Below, in pieces: positions 34,227-42,947 of a stretch of DNA of 64,000 bases (position 1 is its first letter; each line of letters opens with the position of its first letter). Source of the stretch: CAWKOH01 sp963851245 (GTDB taxonomy: Bacteria > Actinomycetota > Acidimicrobiia > Acidimicrobiales > Palsa-688); NCBI GenBank assembly GCA_963851245.1, contig CAWKOH010000007.1, forward strand, positions 248,001 through 312,000, in the 5' to 3' direction. The notes under the pieces were generated by a model that saw only the letters and a list, made by a program, of their open reading frames with translations, searched no databases and was not told the origin of the DNA. Made by a program: the position numbers and the translations under genes.

Positions 34227-35741
34227 TCAGAGCTCCGGTACGAACCCGACCTCTTCCGCTGGGCTGGCCTGCGCCGGGCCGCTCCGCAAATGGACCTCCG
34301 GTAGCAGGAACGAGAGTGCGACCGATACCACCGCCAGCGGCAGGGCGAAGAGGAAGGCCATGTCCATGGCGTGGGTGAAGGACTCCGCCGCCCCCCGCAC
34401 CGGCCCGTACAGAGCCACGTAGTGGGGCCCGTCGTGCCTCTCGAGCAGGACGAGAATGGCCCCCAGGACGGCTGCGCCAATCGCTCCCCCCAGAGTCCGG
34501 AAGAACGTAACCGAAGCCGTGCCGACCCCCATGAACTTGCGGGGGATGGCGTTCTGGACGGCGAGGACGAGCGTCTGCATGAAGCAGCCCATGCCCAAGC
34601 CGACCAGGAACAGCATCCCGGAGATGGTCCACACGCTGCTGGAGGTCGAGATGCTCGTCATGAGGGCGAGGGCGACGGCGAGGATCGTCGTGCCGGCAAC
34701 TACGAAGCCCTTGTATCGCCCGATACGGGAGATGATCCGGCCCGAGCTGATCGAGGCCAGAAGCATGCCCGCCAGCATCGGTAGGAGCCGCAACCCGGAC
34801 TGGGTCGGGGTCAGATGCCGGACCGTTTGGAAGTACAACGGCAAGAAGATGAGGGCGCCGAACATCACCGTGCCGGTGATGAAACCAAGGATGTTGGTCA
34901 CGACGAACACCCTGTTGTTGAAAAGGAACAACGGGATTATCGGCTCGGGCGCCCGCTTCTCCCACCATATGAAGAGCACGACCAAGACCAGTCCGGCGAG
35001 GGAGTAGGCATAGGCGGTGGGCGTGAGCTTGGCTGCGCCGCCGGCCATCTGGACCCCCACCAGGAAGAGAGAGACACCGCTCACCACGAGCACCGAACCG
35101 ACGATGTCGATCTTGGACTGCCGGCGGGTGTCCTCGAGGCGCAGGACCCGGTTTACGACCACCAGGGCGACGGCGCCTACCGGGATGTTCACGTAGAAGA
35201 CCCACCGCCACGACGCCTGATCCACCAAGAAGCCACCGAGAAGGGGACCGATAATGCTGGCGAACGCGAACACGGCGCCGAAGTAGCCCTGGTAGCGACC
35301 ACGCTGGCGAGGCGGGATGATGTCGCCCATGATGGCCATGGCCAGCGTCATCAAACCGCCGGCTCCGATGCCTTGCACCCCGCGGAAGATGATCAGCTGG
35401 TACATGTTCTGGGAGGCGCCCGACAGGACGCTGCCGATCAGGAAGACGACGATCGCGAATTGGAAGATCCGCTTCCGGCCGAACTGGTCGCTGATCTTGC
35501 CGTACAGCGGGGTGCTCGCCGTCGAGGTGAGCAGGTAGGACGTCACCACCCAGCCGTAGAGATCCAACCGGTGGAAGTCCTCGGAGATTCTCGTGAGCGC
35601 GGTGGAGACGATGGTCTGATCGAGGGCGGCCAGCAGCATGCCCATCATCAGCCCCGACATGATCAGCAGGATCTGCCGGTGCGAGTAGGCCGTCGCGGGC
35701 GAGCCGGCCGCGGTCGCAGGGGCCTCCTGGGTGGTGCTCAC
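34227..35741 (-). CDS. DHA2-family MFS drug efflux transporter, 14 TM
   Basis: 504 residues from GTG 35741. About fourteen hydrophobic helices. LDQTIVSTALTRISEDF is the helix-1 motif D1 of the EmrB/QacA family, GKISDQFGRKRIF is motif A, and GRYQGYFGAVFAFASIIGPLLGG holds motif C (quoted in part). It should export hydrophobic drugs by proton antiport. The start overlaps the tetR-like stop (GTGA), so both form one operon, and the regulator's operator controls it by inference. Confidence 0.9.
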   Translation of the reverse strand: MSTTQEAPATAAGSPATAYSHRQILLIMSGLMMGMLLAALDQTIVSTALTRISEDFHRLDLYGWVVTSYLLTSTASTPLYGKISDQFGRKRIFQFAIVVFLIGSVLSGASQNMYQLIIFRGVQGIGAGGLMTLAMAIMGDIIPPRQRGRYQGYFGAVFAFASIIGPLLGGFLVDQASWRWVFYVNIPVGAVALVVVNRVLRLEDTRRQSKIDIVGSVLVVSGVSLFLVGVQMAGGAAKLTPTAYAYSLAGLVLVVLFIWWEKRAPEPIIPLFLFNNRVFVVTNILGFITGTVMFGALIFLPLYFQTVRHLTPTQSGLRLLPMLAGMLLASISSGRIISRIGRYKGFVVAGTTILAVALALMTSISTSSSVWTISGMLFLVGLGMGCFMQTLVLAVQNAIPRKFMGVGTASVTFFRTLGGAIGAAVLGAILVLLERHDGPHYVALYGPVRGAAESFTHAMDMAFLFALPLAVVSVALSFLLPEVHLRSGPAQASPAEEVGFVPEL

Positions 35742-36364
35742 CCGGCGCTCCCTTCGAGCGGGCTGGTAGCCAGTCCCCGGGCCAGATGGCGAAACGCCTC
35801 GTCTACGAGATCCGGGAGAGAAGGCCGTCCCTTGCGATCGCTCCAGTGCAATTGGGCGATCCGGTAGGCGCCGCAGACGGCGCTGACGATGAGGCCGGGG
35901 AAGATGTCGGCCTCGGGATCCAGGTCCATGCGCTCGGCCACCGCGTGAACGAGGGCCTGCTCGATATCGTCAAATGTCGCCGCCACCGCCGCCATGAGCT
36001 GGGGCTCCCTCCGGACGAGAACACCCCGGCGGAGAGCCCGGACCCGGTCGACCACCCTGTAGGCTAGGTCTTCGTCGAGCACCCGGCGGAGTGCGGTCAG
36101 GATGTCCTCCTCGGCCGGTCGGGCCAGCAGCGCCGCTCGGAGGGCTTCGGGCCGGGCCGGATCCCGGTCCAGAACGGCATCCTCCTTCGACGAGAAGTAG
36201 CACCAGAACGTTCGGGGAGCGACCCCGGCCCGGTCGCTGATGGCCTCCACGGTCACGCCCGATAGGCCGTGCTCATCCACCATGGTGAATGCCGCCTCGT
36301 GGATCGCCTGCCTGGTGGCCTGCTTCTTGCGCTCGCGCAGCGAAGGAGCCAGCACCACGGACAC
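35738..36364 (-). CDS. TetR-family transcriptional regulator
   Basis: About 208 residues from GTG 36364; GTG 36358 and 36355 are alternatives, and none has a Shine-Dalgarno. The N-terminal HTH is clear (RKKQATRQAIHEAAFTMV, VTVEAISDRAGVAPRTFWCYF, FSSKEDAVL). The C-terminal ligand domain is divergent, resembling the MftR/actinobacterial TetR class only loosely. It is cotranscribed with the MFS exporter and lies directly downstream of two palindromic sites, so autoregulation is likely. Confidence 0.9.
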   Translation of the reverse strand: MSVVLAPSLRERKKQATRQAIHEAAFTMVDEHGLSGVTVEAISDRAGVAPRTFWCYFSSKEDAVLDRDPARPEALRAALLARPAEEDILTALRRVLDEDLAYRVVDRVRALRRGVLVRREPQLMAAVAATFDDIEQALVHAVAERMDLDPEADIFPGLIVSAVCGAYRIAQLHWSDRKGRPSLPDLVDEAFRHLARGLATSPLEGSAG

Positions 36365-36389
36365 GCCAACGATGGTACATGGAAAAAAC

Positions 36390-36420
36390 TGCACACTGTG
36401 CAAAAAAGCACACTGTGCAA
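36390..36420. promoter_or_regulatory. Tandem palindromic operator for the TetR regulator
   Basis: Two copies of GCACACTGTGC (36391-36401 and 36408-36418), each a perfect inverted repeat about a central C, are set 17 bp apart in an A/T-rich patch; the first extends to TGCACACTGTGCA (36390-36402). On the minus strand TTGCAC (36403-36398) could be the -35 of the regulator promoter, with a poor -10 near 36380. Binding here would block tetR-MFS transcription. Confidence 0.75.
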
Positions 36421-36555
36421 TTTTCTGGGTCGGCAGATTTTTGGCACTGGCACTGTGAGATTTCCGGTGCCGGCCCCCTCTGTCCCATGAGCGGGGCCCA
36501 CGAACCCCGGCCAGCGGCGATCCGGCCCGGCTCCCGACCGGTACCCTTGGGGCTC

Positions 36556-39500
36556 ATGTGCGGGATCGTCGCCGTCCTTCGGAGGCCTTCCAGTCGACCC
36601 GCGCCCGACCTGGCCGAAATCGTGGCCGCCCTCGACCGGGTCCACGAGGATCTGTCCGGTGGCGACGGGCTGTTCCGCCGGGTAGCGGTCCTCGAACCGG
36701 CCACCGAAGCCCTGGCGGGGGTAGATCGCAGCCTGAGGGGGCCGGCGGGGCTCGGCTGCCTCCTGGCCTCCCCGGCGTCGATGGAGATGGTAGAGACGGT
36801 TCTCCGTCACATCGGGATCCAGATCGAAGGCCTGGAAGCGGGCCTGGACCGTGATTCGGCCGAGTTGACACCGCTGCGCCAGGAGGAAGTCAATGCCGGG
36901 CTGATCAGACTGAAGGACGCCTGGTGGGCGATCGCCCGGGACCGCCTCGGGACGGCGCGGTCTGTCGCCGATCTGATCTCCCCCCTGGTGCCCGGCAAGC
37001 AGCCGAACCTGGACACCTGGTGGTCCATCCAGGTGGCGCTTGCTTCCCTGGACCGCCTGGAGGTGCGGGGTCGCGATTCCGCCGGCATCCACCTGCTCAT
37101 CGCCGGCCACGGGCTGGACCTCGGCTCACCCGACGTGTCGGGCCTGATCGGTGAACGTGTCCGCGACCCCCTCTTCGGGAACGGGTCGGTCCGGACCCCT
37201 GACGGTTGCTTGAGCCTGGTGTACAAGGCTGCCGCGGAGATTGGCGAGCTGGGTGACAACGTGAAGGCGCTGCGCCAGGCCCTGCGCGCCGACCGGCTCC
37301 TGGCCCGGGCCCTGGAGTCTCCCGACGCCCGGGTCACCGTGCTGGGCCATACCCGCTGGGCCAGCGTTGGCATCATCTCGGAGCCGAACGCCCATCCCCT
37401 GAACTCGGAGGAGATCGGGCGGGCCGGCCTGCCCTACGTGGCCGCCGCGCTCAATGGCGACGTCGACAACCACCTCGAGCTGCGGGCCGCCGAAGGGCTG
37501 GCATTCGAACCGGAGATCACAACCGACGCCAAGGTCATTCCGGCCATGGTGTCTCGCCGTCTGGCCGAGGGAGCCGCTTTGGAGGACGCGTTCCGCTCCA
37601 CCGTGTCGCGCTTCGACGGGTCGGTAGCCATAGCGGCATCCTCGGGGGCGCATCCCGATCAACTCGAGCTGGCGCTGTGCGGGTCGGGCCAGTCCCTCTA
37701 CATCGGCCTCGCCGAGGACGCCTACGTGGTGGCGAGCGAACCGTACGGACTGGTGGAGGAAACCGACCGCTACGTGCGCATGGACGGCGAGGCCACCCAA
37801 GGCCAGATCGTGACCTTGAACCGCAGCGAAGCGGGCTCCCTGTCAGGCATGGCCCGCTCTCGCTACAGCGGAGACCCCCTTCCGTTAGAGCAGATCGACG
37901 TGGTCACCGCCGCCATTACCACGAGGGACGTGGACCGGCGCGGGTTCGACCATTTCCTTCTCAAAGAGCTCACCGAGGCGCCGGCGTCGTTCCGCAAGAC
38001 CCTTCGGGGCCGCATCATCGCCGACGCGGACGGGCGCCACACGGTGCGCCTGGGGGACGACAGCCTCCCGAGTGACCTGGCCGAGGCCCTGACCGCAGGG
38101 CGGGTCAACCGGGTCATCGTGATAGGGCAGGGCACCGCCGCGGTGGCAGGCCAGGCGGTCGCCGCGGCCATTGCTTGGTGCCTCCCGGGGTTCTCGGTGA
38201 ACGCGACCCTCGCCACCGAGCTGTCCGGATTCGGCCTGACCGACGATATGAGCGACACGCTCGTCGTGGCCATAAGCCAGTCCGGCACGACCACCGATAC
38301 GAACCGTACTGTCGATCTGGCTCGCACCAGGGGCGCCTACATCCTCGCCGTCGTCAACCGGCGCAACAGCGACTTGGCCGCCAAGGCCCACGGCGTCCTT
38401 CACACGTCGGACGGCCGTGATGTGGAGATGAGCGTCGCTTCCACGAAGGCCTTCTACTCCCAGGTCGCGGCGGGTTGGCTTCTGGCCGGGGCCTTGGCGC
38501 AGCTGGGCGGACCGGGCTCGAGCGGGGCCGATCCGGTTGAGCTCGATCGCATCCTGGCCGCGCTTCGCGACATGCCCCAGGCAATGGAGCAGGTACTCAC
38601 CGGCCGCGAGCACATCGGGCGCATCGCCGCAGCCGTGGCACCGCCGCGGCGCTACTGGGCCGTGGTCGGTGGGGGACCGGACAAGATCGCGGCCTCCGAG
38701 GTCCGGATCAAGCTGTCGGAGCTGTGCTACCGGTCCATCTCTTCGGATGCGACCGAGGACAAGAAGCACATCGACCTGTCGTGCGAGCCGCTCATCCTCC
38801 TTTGCGGTTCGGGTTTGCGCGGGGCCACCGCCGACGACGTGGCTAAGGAAGTGGCGATTTACAAGGCCCACAAGGCGGTGCCGGTTGTGATCGCCGCGGA
38901 GTCCGAGGCCGACCGCTTCCGGGGCACCGCCCGCGATGTCATCACGGTCCCCGACACCGACCCGGCCCTCGGCTTTGTCCTGTCGGCCATGGTCGGGCAC
39001 TTGTTCGGATATGAGGCGGCCCTGTCGATAGACGCCCAGGCCCGGCCCCTGAGGGCCGCCCGGGCCGCCATCGAGAAGGCGGTCAGCGGCGGCAACCACG
39101 ACGTGCTGGACAGGCTGCGCTTCGACCTCGAAGGGGCGGCGGCGCCTTTCCTCAGCGGCCTCCGTGACGGGAGTTATAACGGCAATCTCGAAGCCGCCAC
39201 CGCCGTCCATCTGGTGTCACTACTCCGATACGCGACCGGGGCCCTGCCTCTGGAGGGTTACGAGTCCGAGACCGGCAAGATCGGCACCCCGGAGTCTCTT
39301 CTGTCGGATCTGCTCGGTGCGCTGAATGCGGGCATCGACGAGCTCACCCGTCCTGTCGACGCCATCAAGCATCAGGCCAAGACCGTGACCGTCGGGATCT
39401 CGCGCAGCGAGGACGAGTTGTTCGGTGTGCCACTCGTCAAGGCCACCCTGGCCGCCGGCGCCGCCCCCGACACTCTCGGGTACCGAGCGCTTCGAACTCT

Positions 39501-39642
39501 CGGCGCCCTGGACGACGCGGTGGCGGAGGTGCTGGGGTACACCCGCTACCGGATCGACATGCTCGGCGAAGGCGGCCCGACGGCAGCTGTCGTGGACCAG
39601 GGCGGTATCGGCGCGGGACATCCCGTCCCGAACCGAGCGTGA
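36556..39642 (+). CDS. Oversized GlmS-like protein: glutamine amidotransferase plus two SIS domains
   Basis: 1028 residues before an early stop; ordinary GlmS has about 610. MCGIVAV supplies the N-terminal nucleophile Cys. About 145 extra residues then separate it from EVRGRDSAGIH (about 170), and about 45 more precede GHTRWASVGIISEPNAHPL (about 265); LNGDVDNH follows at about 298. First SIS domain: VIGQGTAAVAGQAV (about 520), AISQSGTTTDT (573), MSVASTKAFYSQ (627). Second SIS: VVGGGPDKIAASEVRIKLSE (700) and DATEDKKHIDLSCEPL. A C-terminal extension of about 190 residues is of unknown function and continues out of frame downstream. Likely makes glucosamine-6-phosphate, but the changes leave substrate uncertain. 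TACCCT at 36542 may be a -10 for a leaderless message. Confidence 0.8.
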   Translation: MCGIVAVLRRPSSRPAPDLAEIVAALDRVHEDLSGGDGLFRRVAVLEPATEALAGVDRSLRGPAGLGCLLASPASMEMVETVLRHIGIQIEGLEAGLDRDSAELTPLRQEEVNAGLIRLKDAWWAIARDRLGTARSVADLISPLVPGKQPNLDTWWSIQVALASLDRLEVRGRDSAGIHLLIAGHGLDLGSPDVSGLIGERVRDPLFGNGSVRTPDGCLSLVYKAAAEIGELGDNVKALRQALRADRLLARALESPDARVTVLGHTRWASVGIISEPNAHPLNSEEIGRAGLPYVAAALNGDVDNHLELRAAEGLAFEPEITTDAKVIPAMVSRRLAEGAALEDAFRSTVSRFDGSVAIAASSGAHPDQLELALCGSGQSLYIGLAEDAYVVASEPYGLVEETDRYVRMDGEATQGQIVTLNRSEAGSLSGMARSRYSGDPLPLEQIDVVTAAITTRDVDRRGFDHFLLKELTEAPASFRKTLRGRIIADADGRHTVRLGDDSLPSDLAEALTAGRVNRVIVIGQGTAAVAGQAVAAAIAWCLPGFSVNATLATELSGFGLTDDMSDTLVVAISQSGTTTDTNRTVDLARTRGAYILAVVNRRNSDLAAKAHGVLHTSDGRDVEMSVASTKAFYSQVAAGWLLAGALAQLGGPGSSGADPVELDRILAALRDMPQAMEQVLTGREHIGRIAAAVAPPRRYWAVVGGGPDKIAASEVRIKLSELCYRSISSDATEDKKHIDLSCEPLILLCGSGLRGATADDVAKEVAIYKAHKAVPVVIAAESEADRFRGTARDVITVPDTDPALGFVLSAMVGHLFGYEAALSIDAQARPLRAARAAIEKAVSGGNHDVLDRLRFDLEGAAAPFLSGLRDGSYNGNLEAATAVHLVSLLRYATGALPLEGYESETGKIGTPESLLSDLLGALNAGIDELTRPVDAIKHQAKTVTVGISRSEDELFGVPLVKATLAAGAAPDTLGYRALRTLGALDDAVAEVLGYTRYRIDMLGEGGPTAAVVDQGGIGAGHPVPNRA

Positions 39643-39986
39643 CCCCCGCCTGCGGGGAACAAAACACCGGGCCTCGGAGGAGCGCGAGGTCGACCGTGGC
39701 GCGCGGCGTCAGCGACGGGCGGACCGTCGTGCTCGTCCCCGAAGCCAAAGGTCACCAGGTGACGGGGATGACGTTGCTGCACCTGCGCTTCGAGGAATTC
39801 CTGCCCGCGGACCGGGCCAAGGCGGTGCTGCGCGGCTACAGGACCCGCTACTCCGCCCTGGCCGATGCCGTCACCGAGACCGAGCCGCACTTTGACGACG
39901 CCCGGCTCGGCCACGAGCCGATCGTCGAGCTTCTCACCGAACCCGTGTACGAGCTGGCCAAGCGGTGGCGGGGCGATCCCCGTTGA
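39643..39986 (+). pseudogene. Out-of-frame C-terminal continuation of the GlmS-like protein
   Basis: After the stop at 39642, coding-like sequence continues in the next frame (DIPSRTERDPRLRGTKHRAS, from about 39618) and then in the third frame from about 39693 (TVARGVSDGRTVVLVPEAKG to the TGA at 39986). Removing one G near 39611-39617 and one G near 39689-39693 would join all three into a protein of about 1140 residues. The third-frame part (TLLHLRFEEFLPADRAKAVL, TEPVYELAKRW) has no known fold to me. The stop overlaps the acpS start, as expected for a genuine gene end. Confidence 0.6.
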
Positions 39987-40363
39987 GCGGGGCCCTGCTC
40001 GGCATCGGACTCGACTCCGTCGACATCGCACGCTTCGCCCGGATCATGGGTCGCCGCCCCACCGTGCTGACCCGACTCTTCACCGCGGGCGAGCGGTCCT
40101 ATGCCGGCGGCCTGGCCAACCCGGCACCCAGCCTGGCGGCCCGCTTTGCTGCGAAGGAAGCAACCATGAAGGCCCTCGGCGTCGGCCTCGGGTCGTTCAG
40201 CTGGGACGACGTCGAGGTGAAACGGCGCCCGGGCGGGGCGCCGGCCCTGCACGTCAGCGGCCGAGCCGCCGAGCTGGCATCGGCCCTGGGTGTCGGGCGC
40301 TGGCACGTCTCGATCACCCACACCGAGACGACCGCTTCTGCGATCGTGGTCGCCGTTTCGTGA
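39983..40363 (+). CDS. acpS: Holo-[acyl-carrier-protein] synthase
   Basis: 126 residues from TTG 39983. LLGIGLDSVDIARFARIM holds the first magnesium Asp, and AARFAAKEATMKALG the second acid with the catalytic Lys/Glu; WHVSITHTETTASAIV closes the family. Transfers phosphopantetheine from CoA to ACP. Overlaps both neighbours by 4 bp. Confidence 0.93.
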   Translation: MSGALLGIGLDSVDIARFARIMGRRPTVLTRLFTAGERSYAGGLANPAPSLAARFAAKEATMKALGVGLGSFSWDDVEVKRRPGGAPALHVSGRAAELASALGVGRWHVSITHTETTASAIVVAVS

Positions 40364-41775
40364 TTCCGATAGTCACGCCCGCCGAAATGGCAGGGGTGGA
40401 CCGGGCGGCTCGGGAGCCCGTGGAAGCGCTGATCGAGCGGGCCGGTTTCGGCGTAGCCCGGGCCGCGGCGGGTCTGCTGGGAGGTTCCTACGGCAAACGG
40501 GTCGTGGTCGTCGCCGGCCGGGGTAACAACGGCGCGGACGGTCGGGCCGCCGCCACCGTCCTGGCCCACCGGGGCGCATCCGTAAAGATTCTCGACGCCG
40601 CTTCGGTCGGTACTGGCGCGGCCTTGCCAGAGGCGGACCTGGTGATCGATGCTGCCTACGGCACGGGCCTGAGCCGGCCGTACACACCTCCCGACCCCGG
40701 CCCGGCCCGGGTACTTGCAGTGGACATCCCCTCTGGCCTTTCCGGCCTGACCGGGCGGCCCGTCGGCGACCACGGCGAAGGCGGGGCGGTCCGGGCCGAT
40801 CGCACCGTAACCTTCGCCGCGTTCAAGCCGGGCCTCCTGATCGGCGACGGCCCTGATCTCTCCGGTCAAGTCGACGTGGTCGACATAGGTCTCGGCCACC
40901 TGGTCGGCGAGGTGGCCCAGACCTGGCTGGTTACTGACCACGACCTGACCCGACTCCTACCGGAGCGATCCCGCCGGACTCACAAATGGGTCACTGCGGT
41001 CGGTGTGGTCGGGGGATCGCCCGGGATGCCGGGGGCACCGATCCTTTGCGCCCATGGAGCCATGAGAGCCGGGGCCGGCTACGCCATAGTCGCAGTTCCG
41101 GGATCGCCTCCCGGCGGGGGCTTGCCGCCCAGTGAGTACGTAGGGCGGAGCTTGCCTGCTTCGGACTGGGGCTCTGTTGCGGCCGAATCCGTCAACCGGG
41201 CCAAAGCCGTGGTCGTCGGTCCCGGCCTCGGTCCCGTCGCCCTGGGTCCCGGCGGTGAAACCGGAGCGGCCACACCGGTCGCCCATTTCCTCGCGGCCAC
41301 TGAACTGCCTGTCGTTGTCGACGCGGACGGGCTGACCGCGCTGGGGGACCTTTCCAACCTGGCCAAGCTGGCCGGCGAACGGTCCAGGGACACCGTCATC
41401 ACGCCGCACGAGGGCGAGTTCGCCCGCTTGGTCGGTCGCCCGCCGGCGGACGATCGCATCACCGATGTGCGGAGCGTCGCAAGCGAGACTGGAGCGGTGG
41501 TGCTACTCAAGGGCTCGACGACGATCGTGGCCGAGCCGGGCGGGCGGGTTCTGGTCGTCAACTCCGGTTCTAGCCGCTTGGCCACGGCCGGCACCGGTGA
41601 TGTCCTGTCGGGGATCATCGCGGCGTTTCTTGCTCGCGGCCTCCCCGGGCTCGAAGCCGCGGCCCTGGCGGCTCACTGTCACGGGCGGGCGGCGGGACTG
41701 GGCCATTCGGAAGGCCTCGTCGCGTCAGACCTCCCCGATTTGGTCTCACGGTGGCTGTCCGAGGTCCGCCCGTGA
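40360..41775 (+). CDS. nnr: Bifunctional NAD(P)H-hydrate epimerase / ADP-dependent dehydratase
   Basis: 471 residues from GTG 40360. The N-terminal YjeF epimerase domain includes VVVVAGRGNNGADGRAAA and VLAVDIPSGLSG. The C-terminal ribokinase-like dehydratase includes KWVTAVGVVGGSPGMPGAP, VVDADGLTAL, VITPHEGEFARL and the anion hole LATAGTGDVLSGIIAAFLARG (partly quoted). Repairs hydrated NADH/NADPH. Sits between acpS and alr, a common actinobacterial order. Confidence 0.94.
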   Translation: MIPIVTPAEMAGVDRAAREPVEALIERAGFGVARAAAGLLGGSYGKRVVVVAGRGNNGADGRAAATVLAHRGASVKILDAASVGTGAALPEADLVIDAAYGTGLSRPYTPPDPGPARVLAVDIPSGLSGLTGRPVGDHGEGGAVRADRTVTFAAFKPGLLIGDGPDLSGQVDVVDIGLGHLVGEVAQTWLVTDHDLTRLLPERSRRTHKWVTAVGVVGGSPGMPGAPILCAHGAMRAGAGYAIVAVPGSPPGGGLPPSEYVGRSLPASDWGSVAAESVNRAKAVVVGPGLGPVALGPGGETGAATPVAHFLAATELPVVVDADGLTALGDLSNLAKLAGERSRDTVITPHEGEFARLVGRPPADDRITDVRSVASETGAVVLLKGSTTIVAEPGGRVLVVNSGSSRLATAGTGDVLSGIIAAFLARGLPGLEAAALAAHCHGRAAGLGHSEGLVASDLPDLVSRWLSEVRP

Positions 41776-42944
41776 TGCAGTCGGTCACCCGGTTTGCTCC
41801 CCTGGACGGCCAGCTGAGGCCCGCTTGGGCCGAAGTCGACCTGGGTGCCATCCGCCACAACGCCGCGGTGCTAGCCGCCGAAGTGCGCCCGGCTCGCCTG
41901 TGCGCGGTGGTGAAGGCCGCCGGCTACGGGCACGGGGCGCCCGAGGTGGCGCGCGCCGCTCTGGAGGGAGGGGCCGAATGGCTGGCGGTGGCGCTGGTGG
42001 AGGAAGGCAGAGAACTCCGCGCCGCCGGGATCGACGCCCCCGTCCTCGTCCTGTCCGAGCCCGCTCCGTCAGCTATGCAGGAGGTGGTTGAGTACTCGCT
42101 TACGCCGACGCTGTACACGGCCGTCGGCCTCGACGCGCTTCAGTCGGCAGTGGGGGCTACCGCGGCGGCCGCCCCTTTTCTGTCCATATCAAGGTCGACA
42201 CCGGAATGCACCGGGTCGGGGCGCCCGCGAGCGACGCCGTTTCGCTCGCCCTGCAGGTCTCGGCCAGCCCACAACTCGGCCTGGGGGGCTTCTGGACCCA
42301 CTTCGCCGTGTCAGACGAGATCGACGACCCGTACACGGCCGAACAGGTCCGGCGATTCCAGCGGGCTCTGGACGCGCTGGCCGACGCCGGGGTGGCGCCG
42401 GACCTGCGGCACGCGGCCAACTCCGGCGGCGCCCTTTGGCATCCCGGCAGCCGCTTCGACATGGTGCGCTGCGGCATCGCCCTTTACGGCCTCGCCCCGG
42501 GCGCGGACGGGATAGAACGGCATCCCGTGCCGCTTCTGCGGCCGGCCATGTCCTTGAAGGCCCGGGTGTCGTTCGTGAAGTCGGTGCCGGCGGGCGAACG
42601 CCTCTCCTACGGTCTTCGCTACCGGCTGAGGCAGGACAGCGTGATCGCGACCGTCCCCCTCGGGTACGCCGACGGCGTCACGCGGTCGTCTGTCCGAGAC
42701 CCGAGGCATGGTGCTGGTGGCAGGGCAGCGCCGCCCCATCGCCGGGACCGTGACCATGGATCAGATACTCGTGGACTGCGGGCCGGGCTCCTCGGTGGCC
42801 GCCGGTGACGAGGTCGTGCTCCTGGGCCGCCAGGGGGACGAAGAGATCACGGCGTGGGAGTGGGCCGGCCGGACCGGCAGCATCGCCTACGAGGTGGTTT
42901 GCGGGATAAGCGGTCGAGTGCCCCGCTCATACACGGGAGTCTGA
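41775..42944 (+). pseudogene. alr: Alanine racemase interrupted by two frameshifts
   Basis: Frame 1 from ATG 41775: WAEVDLGAIRHNAAVL and the PLP lysine in CAVVKAAGYGHGAPEV. At about 42172-42184 the reading passes to a second frame (VHIKVDTGMHRVGAPAS, then LSYGLRYRLRQDSVIATVP with the catalytic Tyr region, and GYADGVTR). At about 42680-42692 it passes to a third (LSETRGMVLVAGQRRPIAG to the stop at 42944). A missing base at the first site and an extra T at the second explain both. All catalytic segments are intact, and alr is needed for D-alanine in peptidoglycan, so sequence error is likely. Confidence 0.8.
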
Positions 42945-42947
42945 GCG

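Noticed and set aside
37885..39210. 441-codon minus-strand frame inside the GlmS-like gene
   Set aside because: Antisense of a strongly conserved SIS region; no independent signal or ribosome-binding site.
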